The position numbers and the translations under genes were made by a program. Shown piece after piece: positions 15,501-23,795 of a DNA stretch of 39,828 bases. Location: positions 1-39,828 of the forward strand of contig JAJDBR010000166.1 of the NCBI GenBank assembly GCA_029261275.1, read 5' to 3'. Under the pieces are notes generated by a model. That model saw only the letters and a program-made list of their open reading frames with translations. It had not been told where the DNA came from and made no database searches. Each line of letters starts with the position of its first letter. The stretch's first letter is position 1. This DNA is from Nitrospirales bacterium. GTDB lineage: Bacteria; Nitrospirota; Nitrospiria; Nitrospirales; UBA8639.

Positions 15501-16566
15501 TCCCCGCATCAAGGTGTTTTTCTTTCTGCTGTGGTGTGTATTTGGATCCTTGCTTGGGAGCTGCTCCAACTCGTCTTCACCGTCAGAATCCGAAGAAGCT
15601 GTTCCTCCAACACTCTACTATTATACGTGGTCGGATTATGTTGATTCTGAAATCATGGCGGCCTTTGAAGCGAGTTATGGCGTACGTGTGGTGGTAGATA
15701 CATTTAGCAGTAATGAAGAATTATTGGCGAAAGTCCAAACAGGGATGACTGGCTATGATGTCGCCGTACCGTCTGATTTTATGGCGGGCATTATGGGGCG
15801 CCTAGGACTGTTGGCCGAGTTGGACTTATCACGGATTCCGCATAGCCAGGATTTGGAACCGCACTTGACTCATCTGCCATTTGACCCGACTCAGAAATTT
15901 GCTATTCCGTATTTATGGGGCACGGTCGGTATTGGGTATAACGCGGAGATTGTGACCGAAGTGCCGACCAGTTGGGATGTCTTATGGGATCCTCAGTATT
16001 CAGGCCGTATTAGTATGTTAAATGATCAGCGGGAGGTGTTCGGATTGGCCTTGCGGGCATTGGGTCATTCACTAAATAGTCGGGATCCTCGTATTATTCA
16101 AGAAGCCAAAAAGAGACTCATTCAGCAAAAACCCTTGGTAAAAGCCTACACCAGTGAGCTTTACGATCACCTATTACTATCTGGCGACGTCGTGTTAGCG
16201 CATGGATGGGGTGGTCCAGTGGCCCGGGCGATGCAAGAAGATTCTTCCATTCGGTATGCCATTCCTCAGGAAGGCGGCACAATTTGGACCGATTGTTTGG
16301 CGGTGCTGGCGAGTTCCCAGAACAAAACGTTGGCCATGGAGTTTATTAATTATTTATTAAGTGATCAAGTGGCTCTCCAAACGTCAACGCGACTATTGTT
16401 TGCCTCAGCGAATCGTCATGTTCGTCATCAATTGCCTGCGAAGATTCGGGATAATATCGCGGTGTATCCCCCAGATGAGGTTCTTTCAAGAATGGAATGG
16501 ATGGAAGACGTGCATGAGGCGATTCGTGACTATGATCGGGCTTGGACTGAACTGAAGGTCCATTAA
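15484..16566 (+). CDS. potD: Polyamine-binding lipoprotein
   Basis: This 360-aa substrate-binding protein starts at ATG 15484 (MTHLHNPRIKVFFFLLWCVF) and has a lipobox LGSC with the lipidated cysteine at about residue 27, so it is anchored to a membrane. The mature part begins with LYYYTWSDYVDSEIMAAFEA, the hallmark of PotD/PotF-type proteins, and keeps GYDVAVPSDFM and AIPYLWGTVGIGYN. It captures polyamines for the PotABC importer; the exact substrate preference cannot be read from the sequence. A longer open frame extends upstream to 15412, but that part is a shadow of potC and lacks a signal peptide. Confidence 0.9.
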   Translation: MTHLHNPRIKVFFFLLWCVFGSLLGSCSNSSSPSESEEAVPPTLYYYTWSDYVDSEIMAAFEASYGVRVVVDTFSSNEELLAKVQTGMTGYDVAVPSDFMAGIMGRLGLLAELDLSRIPHSQDLEPHLTHLPFDPTQKFAIPYLWGTVGIGYNAEIVTEVPTSWDVLWDPQYSGRISMLNDQREVFGLALRALGHSLNSRDPRIIQEAKKRLIQQKPLVKAYTSELYDHLLLSGDVVLAHGWGGPVARAMQEDSSIRYAIPQEGGTIWTDCLAVLASSQNKTLAMEFINYLLSDQVALQTSTRLLFASANRHVRHQLPAKIRDNIAVYPPDEVLSRMEWMEDVHEAIRDYDRAWTELKVH

Positions 16567-16692
16567 ATAAATGAGTTGGAGGTTCACGCGGAGTCAACAG
16601 ACGATGAAGTTTGGCTTGACCGTTTTAGCTCTCTGCCACTAGACTTCATTAATGCTAGTAATTTTGTTTTGAGACTCACGAAAGGGTATCTC

Positions 16693-17520
16693 ATGATTCA
16701 GCAACTGACGCGCGTCCTCCAAATTTTTTCCTGCTTCGCTCTGGTATTTTTCTTTGCTAACGGATGGGTTTTGGCGGGACAGGGGGAGAACCTTACTAAG
16801 CTTTATCTGGTTCAGATGCCTTTCACCCCTCCACCGCAGCCTGACTTTACGCCTGGAGAAGATGCGACTCCGGCTCCAGAGAAATTAAATGAACAAGAAC
16901 AGGAACGCTTGGGTTCTCTCCTGCCCTTACTGGATGGAAATCAGGAGTTGTGGGCCATAGGTGAATTTGTCCATTTTGGCAAACATTCAGTTCCTCATTT
17001 ACTCAAGGCCTTAAAGATGCCAGGGCCGCGAATCCGGTTTAACGCGGTCGAAACGCTATCCATGATACGGGATTCATCGGCTGTTCCAGCCTTGGTAGAG
17101 TTAGCCCTCGATCCAAAGGAAGAATCGAAGGTTCGATCACATGCGCTTCGAGTGGCGACTCGATTGGATCCAAATGAAGTGATACCTGCTATTGCAGGTA
17201 TGGCGAAAGACCCCAATTCTACAATTCGGAATACGGCCGTGTTTGAGGCCCGCTATGTGCATAGAAAAGAAGTGTTGCCGATTATCATTGGCGTTATTCC
17301 TGATCCTGAGAAATATGTGTCGATTACAGCCAGGGATTCCTTCTGGATCCTCACCCGGTTTAGCGGGCCCATCCATGATTGGGAAATTTCTACTCCAGAA
17401 AAACGAAAAGAATGGGCCAAGGAATGGTGGGATTGGTGGGAAGAGAACAAGAACAGATTCGATAGGAAGGCTGCGCCAGGCACATCGCCAGAATCTCCAG
17501 CCAATATGGATGTCAGCTAA
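16693..17520 (+). CDS. Secreted HEAT-repeat protein
   Basis: Starting at ATG 16693 gives a 275-aa protein with a signal peptide (positive start MIQQLTRVLQ, hydrophobic core IFSCFALVFFFA, likely cleavage after residues 20-28). The mature part has a Pro-rich spacer (TPPPQPDFTPGEDATPAPE), then about four HEAT/PBS-lyase-like repeats (about 75-215: SVPHLLKALKMPGPRIRFNA, SAVPALVELALDPKEESKVR, VIPAIAGMAKDPNSTIRNTA, VLPIIIGVIPDPEKYVSITA). It ends with a Trp-rich charged segment (EWAKEWWDWWEENKNRFDRK). It is likely a periplasmic scaffold. The frame stays open upstream to 16576, but that extension has no ribosome-binding site and would bury the signal peptide. It follows potD by 126 nt; no direct link with transport is evident. 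Confidence 0.7.
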   Translation: MIQQLTRVLQIFSCFALVFFFANGWVLAGQGENLTKLYLVQMPFTPPPQPDFTPGEDATPAPEKLNEQEQERLGSLLPLLDGNQELWAIGEFVHFGKHSVPHLLKALKMPGPRIRFNAVETLSMIRDSSAVPALVELALDPKEESKVRSHALRVATRLDPNEVIPAIAGMAKDPNSTIRNTAVFEARYVHRKEVLPIIIGVIPDPEKYVSITARDSFWILTRFSGPIHDWEISTPEKRKEWAKEWWDWWEENKNRFDRKAAPGTSPESPANMDVS

Positions 17521-17614
17521 TTCTTCTTAACGAATACGAGTAAGGTATCTGTATTCAATTTCCGAAAATTTTCATGTGGCATGTGAACGCTGAAATATAA
17601 GGAGTAAATTTGGA

Positions 17615-18145
17615 ATGCCCGTGCTACCGATTGCAAAAGTTGGAAACCCCATTCTTCGGGAAATTGCTAATCCAGTTGATCCTGCGACGATTGGCAGCCG
17701 ACGGTTCCAGGAATTTCTTGATGATATGTTTGAAACGATGGTGCATTTTGAGGGGATTGGTTTGGCCGCTCCTCAGGTAGCTCAATCCGAGCAGGTCGTC
17801 GTCATGGAATGTGACGGGAAAGATGGTATCCCCAAAACGGTCCTCATTAATCCCAAAATAGTGTTTTACGGACCAATCCAAAGTGAAATGTGGGAGGGGT
17901 GTTTAAGTATTGATAATATGCGGGGAAAAGTCATGAGGCCCTCCATGGTGCGTGTGCAAGCCTATGACAGACAGGGAGTGCTCCAGGATATCGAAGCCAA
18001 TGGACTTTATGCGGTGTGTATTCAGCATGAAATGGATCATCTGCTTGGGAAATTATTTATTGATCGGATGACAGACATGTCCACGCTGACGCAGTTGGAA
18101 GAGTTTGATACCTATTGGAAGGAAGAGTCTTCCACGGTCATATAA
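17615..18145 (+). CDS. def: Peptide deformylase
   Basis: This 176-aa enzyme removes the formyl group from the N-terminal methionine of new proteins. All three motifs are present: GIGLAAPQ (47-54), EGCLS (94-98, metal-binding Cys) and HEMDH (138-142, catalytic Glu and two metal-binding His). The ATG follows AAGGAG at a good distance. Length is normal. It is flanked by unrelated genes and is separated from the classical def-fmt pair; fmt is not adjacent. Confidence 0.95.
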   Translation: MPVLPIAKVGNPILREIANPVDPATIGSRRFQEFLDDMFETMVHFEGIGLAAPQVAQSEQVVVMECDGKDGIPKTVLINPKIVFYGPIQSEMWEGCLSIDNMRGKVMRPSMVRVQAYDRQGVLQDIEANGLYAVCIQHEMDHLLGKLFIDRMTDMSTLTQLEEFDTYWKEESSTVI

Positions 18146-18274
18146 GGACTCGTCACCTAAAATCTGGCTACCCATTTTCTCTCGTTACCCCATCCACCTT
18201 TCAAATTAGTGAGCTCTCGGAATTCCCTCCCCGGGACTCGTTCTTGGTAACAGAATAAGGTTTGTAAGTTTATT

Positions 18275-19999
18275 ATGAAATCATTGCTCCGTTTTATGAC
18301 TTATCTCCGCCCCTATCGGGGGTTGGTTGTATTGACATTTTTATTCGCCGCGCTGACCACGGCGTTAGAGCTCCTCCCGCCATGGTTCATTAAAGTTGTG
18401 ATTGATGACGTGTTTCTTGCAGATAATTGGGATTTATTGCCATGGATACTCATTGGACTAGTTCTAGCCTATGGCTTGAAAAATCTCTTCCACTCCCTTC
18501 GCATTCGGTTTAACAACATGCTGGAACAACGGGTGGTGCATCGTCTTCGCCAAGAAGTGTTTGAGGCCTTACAGCGATTATCGTTGACCTATTATGAAAA
18601 TCGGTCAACCGGAGAAATTATGTCACGGGTGGTGAATGATACGGAACCGGTTCAGCGTATTTTCATCGATGGGTTTGAGGGGATACTCACGGCCACATTA
18701 ACGCTGGTGGGCATTACGACTATATTATTTTGGTTAAACTGGCAACTGGCTCTCTTCGTGTTACTCCCCATTCCCATCTTAGTGGTTGGAGGCGTGTATT
18801 TCACTCGTCGTGTGCATGGCTATTATCGCGAAATTCGACAACATGCGGCGGACCTCAATGGCTATCTCCAAGATGCGTTGTCAGGGATACGCGAAACGAT
18901 GGGATTTAATCGACAAGCCTATGAGCGATCCCGTTTTGAAAACATGTCGCAGAACTATAGCCAAGCCAACTTAAAAGCCATGTATCTGTGGTCATTGTAT
19001 TCTCCAGGTATGATTTTTGTTGGGAATTTAGGGACAGCGTTAATCGTGTGGTTTGGTGCTGGTGAAGTGATGGAAGGACGACTGACTCCCGGTGAGTTTG
19101 TGATGTTTTTGTCATTTCTCGCTCTATTCTATACGCCAGTGAACCAAATTCATTCCGTCAATCATTTGTTACAACATGCGTTGGCCGCCGGAGAACGAAT
19201 CTTTGATGTGTTAGATGCCAAACCTGCAGTGCCGGACGAGGGTACGCGTAAACCACAGAATTCTCGTTTGTCGGGAAAAGTTGAATGGAAGCAGGTGAGC
19301 TTTGCTTACCGAGCAGGGACACCGGTTTTCACCAAGTTGTCCTTGTGTGTCGAACCTGGCAAACATGTGGCCTTTGTAGGACCGAGTGGTGTTGGTAAAA
19401 GTACGCTCATGAAACTGCTCTTCCGTTTTTATGATGTCGGCGCTGGAACGATTGAATTGGATGGGTATGATATTCGAGACCTTCCATTATTCACGTTGCG
19501 AGACCAAATTGGGTTTGTTCAACAAGAACCGTTCTTGTTCAATGGAACCGTGCGAAACAATTTGGCCTATGGAGATATCTCGGCCTCACATGAGCAGATT
19601 GAGGCGGTGGCGCAGGCCGCGCAGGCCCATGAATTTATTCAAGCTCTTCCTGATGGCTATGACACATGGATCGGGGAGCGTGGCGTGAAGTTATCCGTGG
19701 GTCAAAAACAACGGATAGCCATTGCCCGGGTGTTATTAAAAGATCCACCCATTGTCGTGATGGATGAGGCCACCTCTAATATTGATACGGAGACCGAAGT
19801 TGACATTCGAATCGCCATGGATGAACTGATGCGGGGACGCACCACCTTTATTATTGCCCACCGCTTGTCGACGTTACAGTCCGTGGATCGAATTGTGGTA
19901 TTGGATGGTGGAGCCATTGTCGAAGAAGGAGATCATACCTCCTTGCTGGCCAAGGGCGGCCTGTATGCTGGTCTCTATGAAGCGCAATTTCATGTATAA
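18275..19999 (+). CDS. ABC exporter, MsbA/LmrA-like
   Basis: This 574-aa half-transporter has an N-terminal membrane domain (about 1-305, six helices, type I exporter fold, with FRPYRGLVVL-like opening LRPYRGLVVL) and a C-terminal ATPase: Walker A GPSGVGKST (369-377), Q-loop FVQQEP, signature LSVGQ (473-477, Val where LSGGQ is usual), Walker B IVVMDEAT (493-500) and switch His in IIAHRLS. It acts as a homodimer exporting a hydrophobic compound; MsbA-type lipid A flipping is possible because lpxD lies near, but sequence alone does not fix the substrate. The ATG at 18275 is preceded by a weak AAGG site. Confidence 0.85.
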   Translation: MKSLLRFMTYLRPYRGLVVLTFLFAALTTALELLPPWFIKVVIDDVFLADNWDLLPWILIGLVLAYGLKNLFHSLRIRFNNMLEQRVVHRLRQEVFEALQRLSLTYYENRSTGEIMSRVVNDTEPVQRIFIDGFEGILTATLTLVGITTILFWLNWQLALFVLLPIPILVVGGVYFTRRVHGYYREIRQHAADLNGYLQDALSGIRETMGFNRQAYERSRFENMSQNYSQANLKAMYLWSLYSPGMIFVGNLGTALIVWFGAGEVMEGRLTPGEFVMFLSFLALFYTPVNQIHSVNHLLQHALAAGERIFDVLDAKPAVPDEGTRKPQNSRLSGKVEWKQVSFAYRAGTPVFTKLSLCVEPGKHVAFVGPSGVGKSTLMKLLFRFYDVGAGTIELDGYDIRDLPLFTLRDQIGFVQQEPFLFNGTVRNNLAYGDISASHEQIEAVAQAAQAHEFIQALPDGYDTWIGERGVKLSVGQKQRIAIARVLLKDPPIVVMDEATSNIDTETEVDIRIAMDELMRGRTTFIIAHRLSTLQSVDRIVVLDGGAIVEEGDHTSLLAKGGLYAGLYEAQFHV

Positions 20000-20022
20000 C
20001 CCCGTGACAAAATTACACAAAA

Positions 20023-20235
20023 ATGGGAAAGAGCGTCCATACCTGCCCAACCTGTCATAAGCCCATTTCCTGGGAGGGCAATCCGTTTAGGCCTTTTTGT
20101 TCTGATCGGTGTCGATTAATTGATTTGCAGGGATGGTTTGGTGAACGCTATCGTATCCCTGAAGATGAAAGCCCTGAGCCCGATGACTCCATGGAATCAA
20201 ATGGTGATCGGTTGCCTAGTAGTGAACCCTTCTAA
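20023..20235 (+). CDS. yacG: YacG-like zinc protein (DNA gyrase inhibitor family)
   Basis: This 70-aa protein has a zinc ribbon C8-x2-C11 ... C26-x3-C30 (TCPTC and FCSDRC) and the conserved run [20 protein letters not shown], which is diagnostic of YacG. In E. coli YacG binds GyrB and inhibits gyrase. The C-terminal tail is acidic and low complexity. It starts 23 nt after the exporter gene, so the two may be co-transcribed. Confidence 0.88.
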   Translation: MGKSVHTCPTCHKPISWEGNPFRPFCSDRCRLIDLQGWFGERYRIPEDESPEPDDSMESNGDRLPSSEPF

Positions 20236-20249
20236 TTCGGACAGAAACC

Positions 20250-20783
20250 ATGCCTAAAGTTATTACAGCGAGACGCCATGAGGATGAGACGGAGAAAGCC
20301 CAAGAGTTTGTCCGGACCTATATCTTATTCCCTGCGAGCCTTTTGGGCCTGATTGCCATTCTAGTAGGGGTGGCGGCTTTAGGGTATCAATTATATCAAG
20401 GGCAATATGGGTGGGAGACGTTTACCTATAGTTCTGCCCTTCTGATTGCTGGTGTTTTATTGGGGCTCGCCCAAACAAAGTATCAACAATATCTCTTGCG
20501 AGAATTCCCAGGGTATTTTGCCAATCGAATGAAGGCCTTTACCCAACGATCGGTGCGAAAAGCCAAGAAAACGGTTTCAGACGTTACGATTGAACATCGC
20601 GGGCGTGGCTTGGTGTTTTTGTGGTATTTCTTAGGCTTTGTCGGGTTATTGACCCTAGCGGGAATATGCGTGTGGACCGGATTTTTGCATCCGGTTGCCG
20701 CGTTTGCGTTGCCATGGGCTGGCTATTTTTGGGCCAAAATGTTTTTTTGGAAAGGTCTGGTTTTGCCCCCAGGGAAACAATAA
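20250..20783 (+). CDS. Conserved four-helix membrane protein of unknown function
   Basis: This 177-aa protein has four predicted membrane segments: about 28-50 (LFPASLLGLIAILVGVAALG), 65-80, 123-143 (VFLWYFLGFVGLLTLAGICV) and 147-165. A positively charged cytoplasmic loop (QRSVRKAKKTVSD) lies between the pairs. I recognise no named family. It begins 14 nt after yacG and ends 49 nt before the convergent lpxD gene, so it is the last gene of a short plus-strand operon. Confidence 0.55.
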   Translation: MPKVITARRHEDETEKAQEFVRTYILFPASLLGLIAILVGVAALGYQLYQGQYGWETFTYSSALLIAGVLLGLAQTKYQQYLLREFPGYFANRMKAFTQRSVRKAKKTVSDVTIEHRGRGLVFLWYFLGFVGLLTLAGICVWTGFLHPVAAFALPWAGYFWAKMFFWKGLVLPPGKQ

Positions 20784-20832
20784 TTGGGTGTTGTTTGCCC
20801 AGGTCCTTTGCCAATTCAAAGGCCTAAACGAA

Positions 20833-21915
20833 TCAGGTGGGTAATGGGGGGGAGGAAGGTTTGGGGAGACGTTGTTTGAGGTCTTCTACTTCTTTCCGGA
20901 GTGCCCGCAATTCATTGCGCATCTCGGGTAATTGGTATTGCAGGACTTGAGCTTTTCGCCAGGTATTGTGTGCCACTGCCGGTCGGCCGCCAACTGTGTG
21001 ATGTGATTCCACATGATTAGTGACTCCAGCTCCTGAGGCAATCCTTACCTGATCTCCAATGGTCAGATGGTCCACGAGTCCTGCTTGTCCTCCAATCATG
21101 ACATGGTGCCCTAGTTGAGTACTGCCGGCAATCCCTACCTGTGCGACAATAATACAATGTTCTCCGATGACCACGTTATGAGCAATCTGCACTTGGTTGT
21201 CTATTTTTGTCCCTTGTTTGATGATAGTACTTCCAAAAGTTGCCCTATCCACAGTGACGTTAGCTCCTAATTCGACGTCATCCTCAATCACGACATTTCC
21301 TAATTGCGGAACTTTTTGGTGACAGCCTTCATGCTGAGCATATCCAAAGCCATCGCTTCCAATCACGGTCCCGCTATGGAGAATAACCCGGTGCCCTAGA
21401 ATGCAGTGGGTGAGCAGAGACACGTGAGGATACAGTATGGAATCGTCTCCAATAACCGTGTCCTCCCCAATATGCACTCCCGCATAAATTGTCACGCCTG
21501 AGCCAATTTGAGCACGGGCCCCAATGGTGACCAATGCTCCAATTGATACATCAGGCCCAATGCGCACATCATGTCCAATCACAGCAGATGGATGGATGCC
21601 TCGCTGGGGGAGAGGTGGTGAAAAATACTTTTGAGCGAGCATGACGATTCCAAGCATGGGATTGGGGCAAATGAGTTGAGGCCGAGGATCATCGGGAATG
21701 GGGTGAATCGTGAGAAAAGCCGCTGCTTGAGAACTTCGTGCTGCTTCGTGGAATTTTGGCTTCACCACAAAGGAGAGATCACCACAAGTGGCTCCTTCCA
21801 AATGGGACAATCCAGAAATCAATACGTCGGAAGACCCTTGCAGGGTCGCCTGAGCGTACTGCGCGAGTTCTTCAATAGGAATGGGGTTAGAGTAAATGTG
21901 TTTTACGCTATTCAT
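20833..21915 (-). CDS. lpxD: UDP-3-O-(3-hydroxyacyl)glucosamine N-acyltransferase
   Basis: This 360-aa enzyme adds the second hydroxyacyl chain in lipid A synthesis, using acyl-ACP. The N-terminal uridine-binding domain (about 1-95) is followed by a left-handed beta-helix of hexapeptide repeats (PSAVIGHDVRIGPDVSIGAL, VTIYAGVHIGEDTVIGDDSI and so on) with the catalytic His region in NQVQIAHNVVIGEHC, and a C-terminal helix (about 325-345). The ATG at 21915 overlaps the stop of the acyl carrier protein gene by 4 nt; a TTG further upstream is open but would overlap it more. It is last in the fabF-acp-lpxD operon. Confidence 0.93.
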   Translation of the reverse strand: MNSVKHIYSNPIPIEELAQYAQATLQGSSDVLISGLSHLEGATCGDLSFVVKPKFHEAARSSQAAAFLTIHPIPDDPRPQLICPNPMLGIVMLAQKYFSPPLPQRGIHPSAVIGHDVRIGPDVSIGALVTIGARAQIGSGVTIYAGVHIGEDTVIGDDSILYPHVSLLTHCILGHRVILHSGTVIGSDGFGYAQHEGCHQKVPQLGNVVIEDDVELGANVTVDRATFGSTIIKQGTKIDNQVQIAHNVVIGEHCIIVAQVGIAGSTQLGHHVMIGGQAGLVDHLTIGDQVRIASGAGVTNHVESHHTVGGRPAVAHNTWRKAQVLQYQLPEMRNELRALRKEVEDLKQRLPKPSSPPLPT

Positions 21916-22274
21916 TTGGGTGACGCATTTGACCGAGACCAAGGCTTCGTTGTCGCGTTGGTGCTAGACTTCTTTTGTTTTGTGGGATTTTGGATTGGTG
22001 AGGCCTGATGATGAGTCAGGTCTGTGCGTTCATTGAGATAGGTCACCACATCCCCGATGGTTTGTAATCTTCCAAAGTCATCATCAGGAATTTGGAGATC
22101 AAAGGCTGACTCAACCTGATACACCAACTCAATAGTTTGTAGCGAATCCAGCCCCAAATCATCTCGAAGAGAGTCTTCTGGGTGCAGGGTTAAGGGATCG
22201 CGTCGAAGGTAATCTCCTAAGGTCGCGTAGATTTGCCGACTATGACCGTTGGAAGATGGCAAGGGCATCGTCAT
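21912..22274 (-). CDS. Acyl carrier protein
   Basis: This 120-aa protein has a complete ACP domain (about 12-85) with the phosphopantetheine attachment site DSL (GLDSLQTIE, Ser44) and VESAFDLQIPDDDF. A 30-residue Lys/Ser/Thr-rich tail follows, which is longer than in normal AcpP (about 78 aa). It lies between fabF and lpxD with 4-nt overlaps on both sides, so it is probably a specialised ACP that hands acyl chains to LpxD rather than the housekeeping one. A second in-frame ATG at 22268 is also possible. Confidence 0.85.
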   Translation of the reverse strand: MTMPLPSSNGHSRQIYATLGDYLRRDPLTLHPEDSLRDDLGLDSLQTIELVYQVESAFDLQIPDDDFGRLQTIGDVVTYLNERTDLTHHQASPIQNPTKQKKSSTNATTKPWSRSNASPK

Positions 22275-23524
22275 GAAAATTTCTTGAGAACCAGTACTCC
22301 ATTATTACTGCCAAATCCAAACGCATTGACTAGAGCTGTCCCCAGAGATTTCTTTTGGGATTTTGAGGATATCCCTGGTAAGGCACAGTGGGGATCGGGG
22401 TCCGTGTAATTGATTGTGGGATGGATAATATTTTTGTCGAGGGATAGGCTGGACGCAATAGTGGCTATGGCACCTGAGGCACCCAAGGTGTGCCCAATTA
22501 AAGATTTCGTGGCATTTACTAAAATTTTCCCTACCCGTTTTCCAAAAACCGCGCGTAGGCCTTTTACTTCAACTTCATCTCCGACAATGGTGGATGTCGC
22601 ATGGGCATTCACATAGTCAACTTGTTGAGGGTGGACTTTTGCGTCTTGTAAGGCCAGGGTCATGGTCCGGGCAATATCCAATCCATCCTCTTTGGGAATC
22701 ACCATATGATAGGCTTCACTTGTGGCCGCATAGCCAGCCACTTCGGCATAAATTCTAGCCTTTCGTCGGGTGGCATGTTGTAGCGATTCCAAAATTAAGG
22801 CTCCGGCCCCTTCACCCATCACAAAGCCATTTCGTCCTCGATCAAAAGGGCGAGAGGCTTGGCTGGGTCGATCCTGATATTTGGTGGCTAGGGCCCGCAA
22901 TGAACAAAAACCAGCAAATACGAGAGGAGTAATACTGGCATCGGCCCCGACAGCAATCATCATATCAGCTTGGCCTAGGCGAATACACTGCATGGCGTGC
23001 CCAATTGCATGGATGCTTGAGGAACAGGCGGTTGAAACCGTCAAATTAGGCCCTTTGGCTCCAAAAGCCAGAGCAATAATGCCCGAAGCAGAGTTGAGTG
23101 TGATGGTCGGAATGAAATTGGGGTGAACACGATGTGGTTTGTGGAAATCGTATAAATTTGTCAATTCCCGCTCACCCATTATCATCCCGCCCATCCCGAC
23201 TCCCGCCATAACTCCTAGGCGCTCAGCCCGCTCATATTCTATGGTTAAACCACTATCCTGAATAGCTTCCTTGGCTGCCATTAAGGCCATTTGGGCATAG
23301 CGATCTACGCGCGAGAAAAACTTGTCTTCATCTGGACCTGGAGGTTCAAACGAGGAAACTTGCCCAGCGATTCGGGAGCGATAGCCTTCCATAGGGAGAT
23401 CGCCAAATGATTCGATCGCGGAAATGCCAGATTGTCCACGAAGTGCGGCCTTCCAAAATCGAGGAATCCCAATTCCTATAGGAGAAACGACTCCCATTCC
23501 TGTAATGACTACGCGTGCGGCCAT
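22271..23524 (-). CDS. fabF: Beta-ketoacyl-ACP synthase II
   Basis: This 417-aa condensing enzyme elongates acyl-ACP with malonyl-ACP. It has the active-site cysteine C167 in TACSSS, and the two histidines H308 (NAHATST) and H345 (GHTLGASGA). The opening VVITGMGVVSPIG and closing NAFGFGSNNGVLVLKK are typical FabF. It heads a three-gene operon with an ACP and lpxD, which links it to lipid A or envelope fatty acid supply. It may be a second copy, because housekeeping fabF usually sits with other fab genes; none are seen here. Confidence 0.93.
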   Translation of the reverse strand: MAARVVITGMGVVSPIGIGIPRFWKAALRGQSGISAIESFGDLPMEGYRSRIAGQVSSFEPPGPDEDKFFSRVDRYAQMALMAAKEAIQDSGLTIEYERAERLGVMAGVGMGGMIMGERELTNLYDFHKPHRVHPNFIPTITLNSASGIIALAFGAKGPNLTVSTACSSSIHAIGHAMQCIRLGQADMMIAVGADASITPLVFAGFCSLRALATKYQDRPSQASRPFDRGRNGFVMGEGAGALILESLQHATRRKARIYAEVAGYAATSEAYHMVIPKEDGLDIARTMTLALQDAKVHPQQVDYVNAHATSTIVGDEVEVKGLRAVFGKRVGKILVNATKSLIGHTLGASGAIATIASSLSLDKNIIHPTINYTDPDPHCALPGISSKSQKKSLGTALVNAFGFGSNNGVLVLKKFS

Positions 23525-23795
23525 AATTGTTCTTCTAAGTGGAAGACTCTAACCTAACAAAAGTGAAGGTCAAATAGGGAGTAGAATCTGCCAAATTTAG
23601 GCTAAGTTCGAATAAAATACTGCCTATGTGTCGGGAATAAGAAAGGATTTCGGGATTATGCGGCTAATTGGCGAAAAAGGGTAAACAAGGCAGGCCTGGG
23701 CCGTCATGCCAAATTTCTTGGCATTTCTTGATTTGGGATTATTGTTGCCAGTAGGGGGAGTAAATAATAGAAGGAAATGAAGGGGAGAAGAAATC

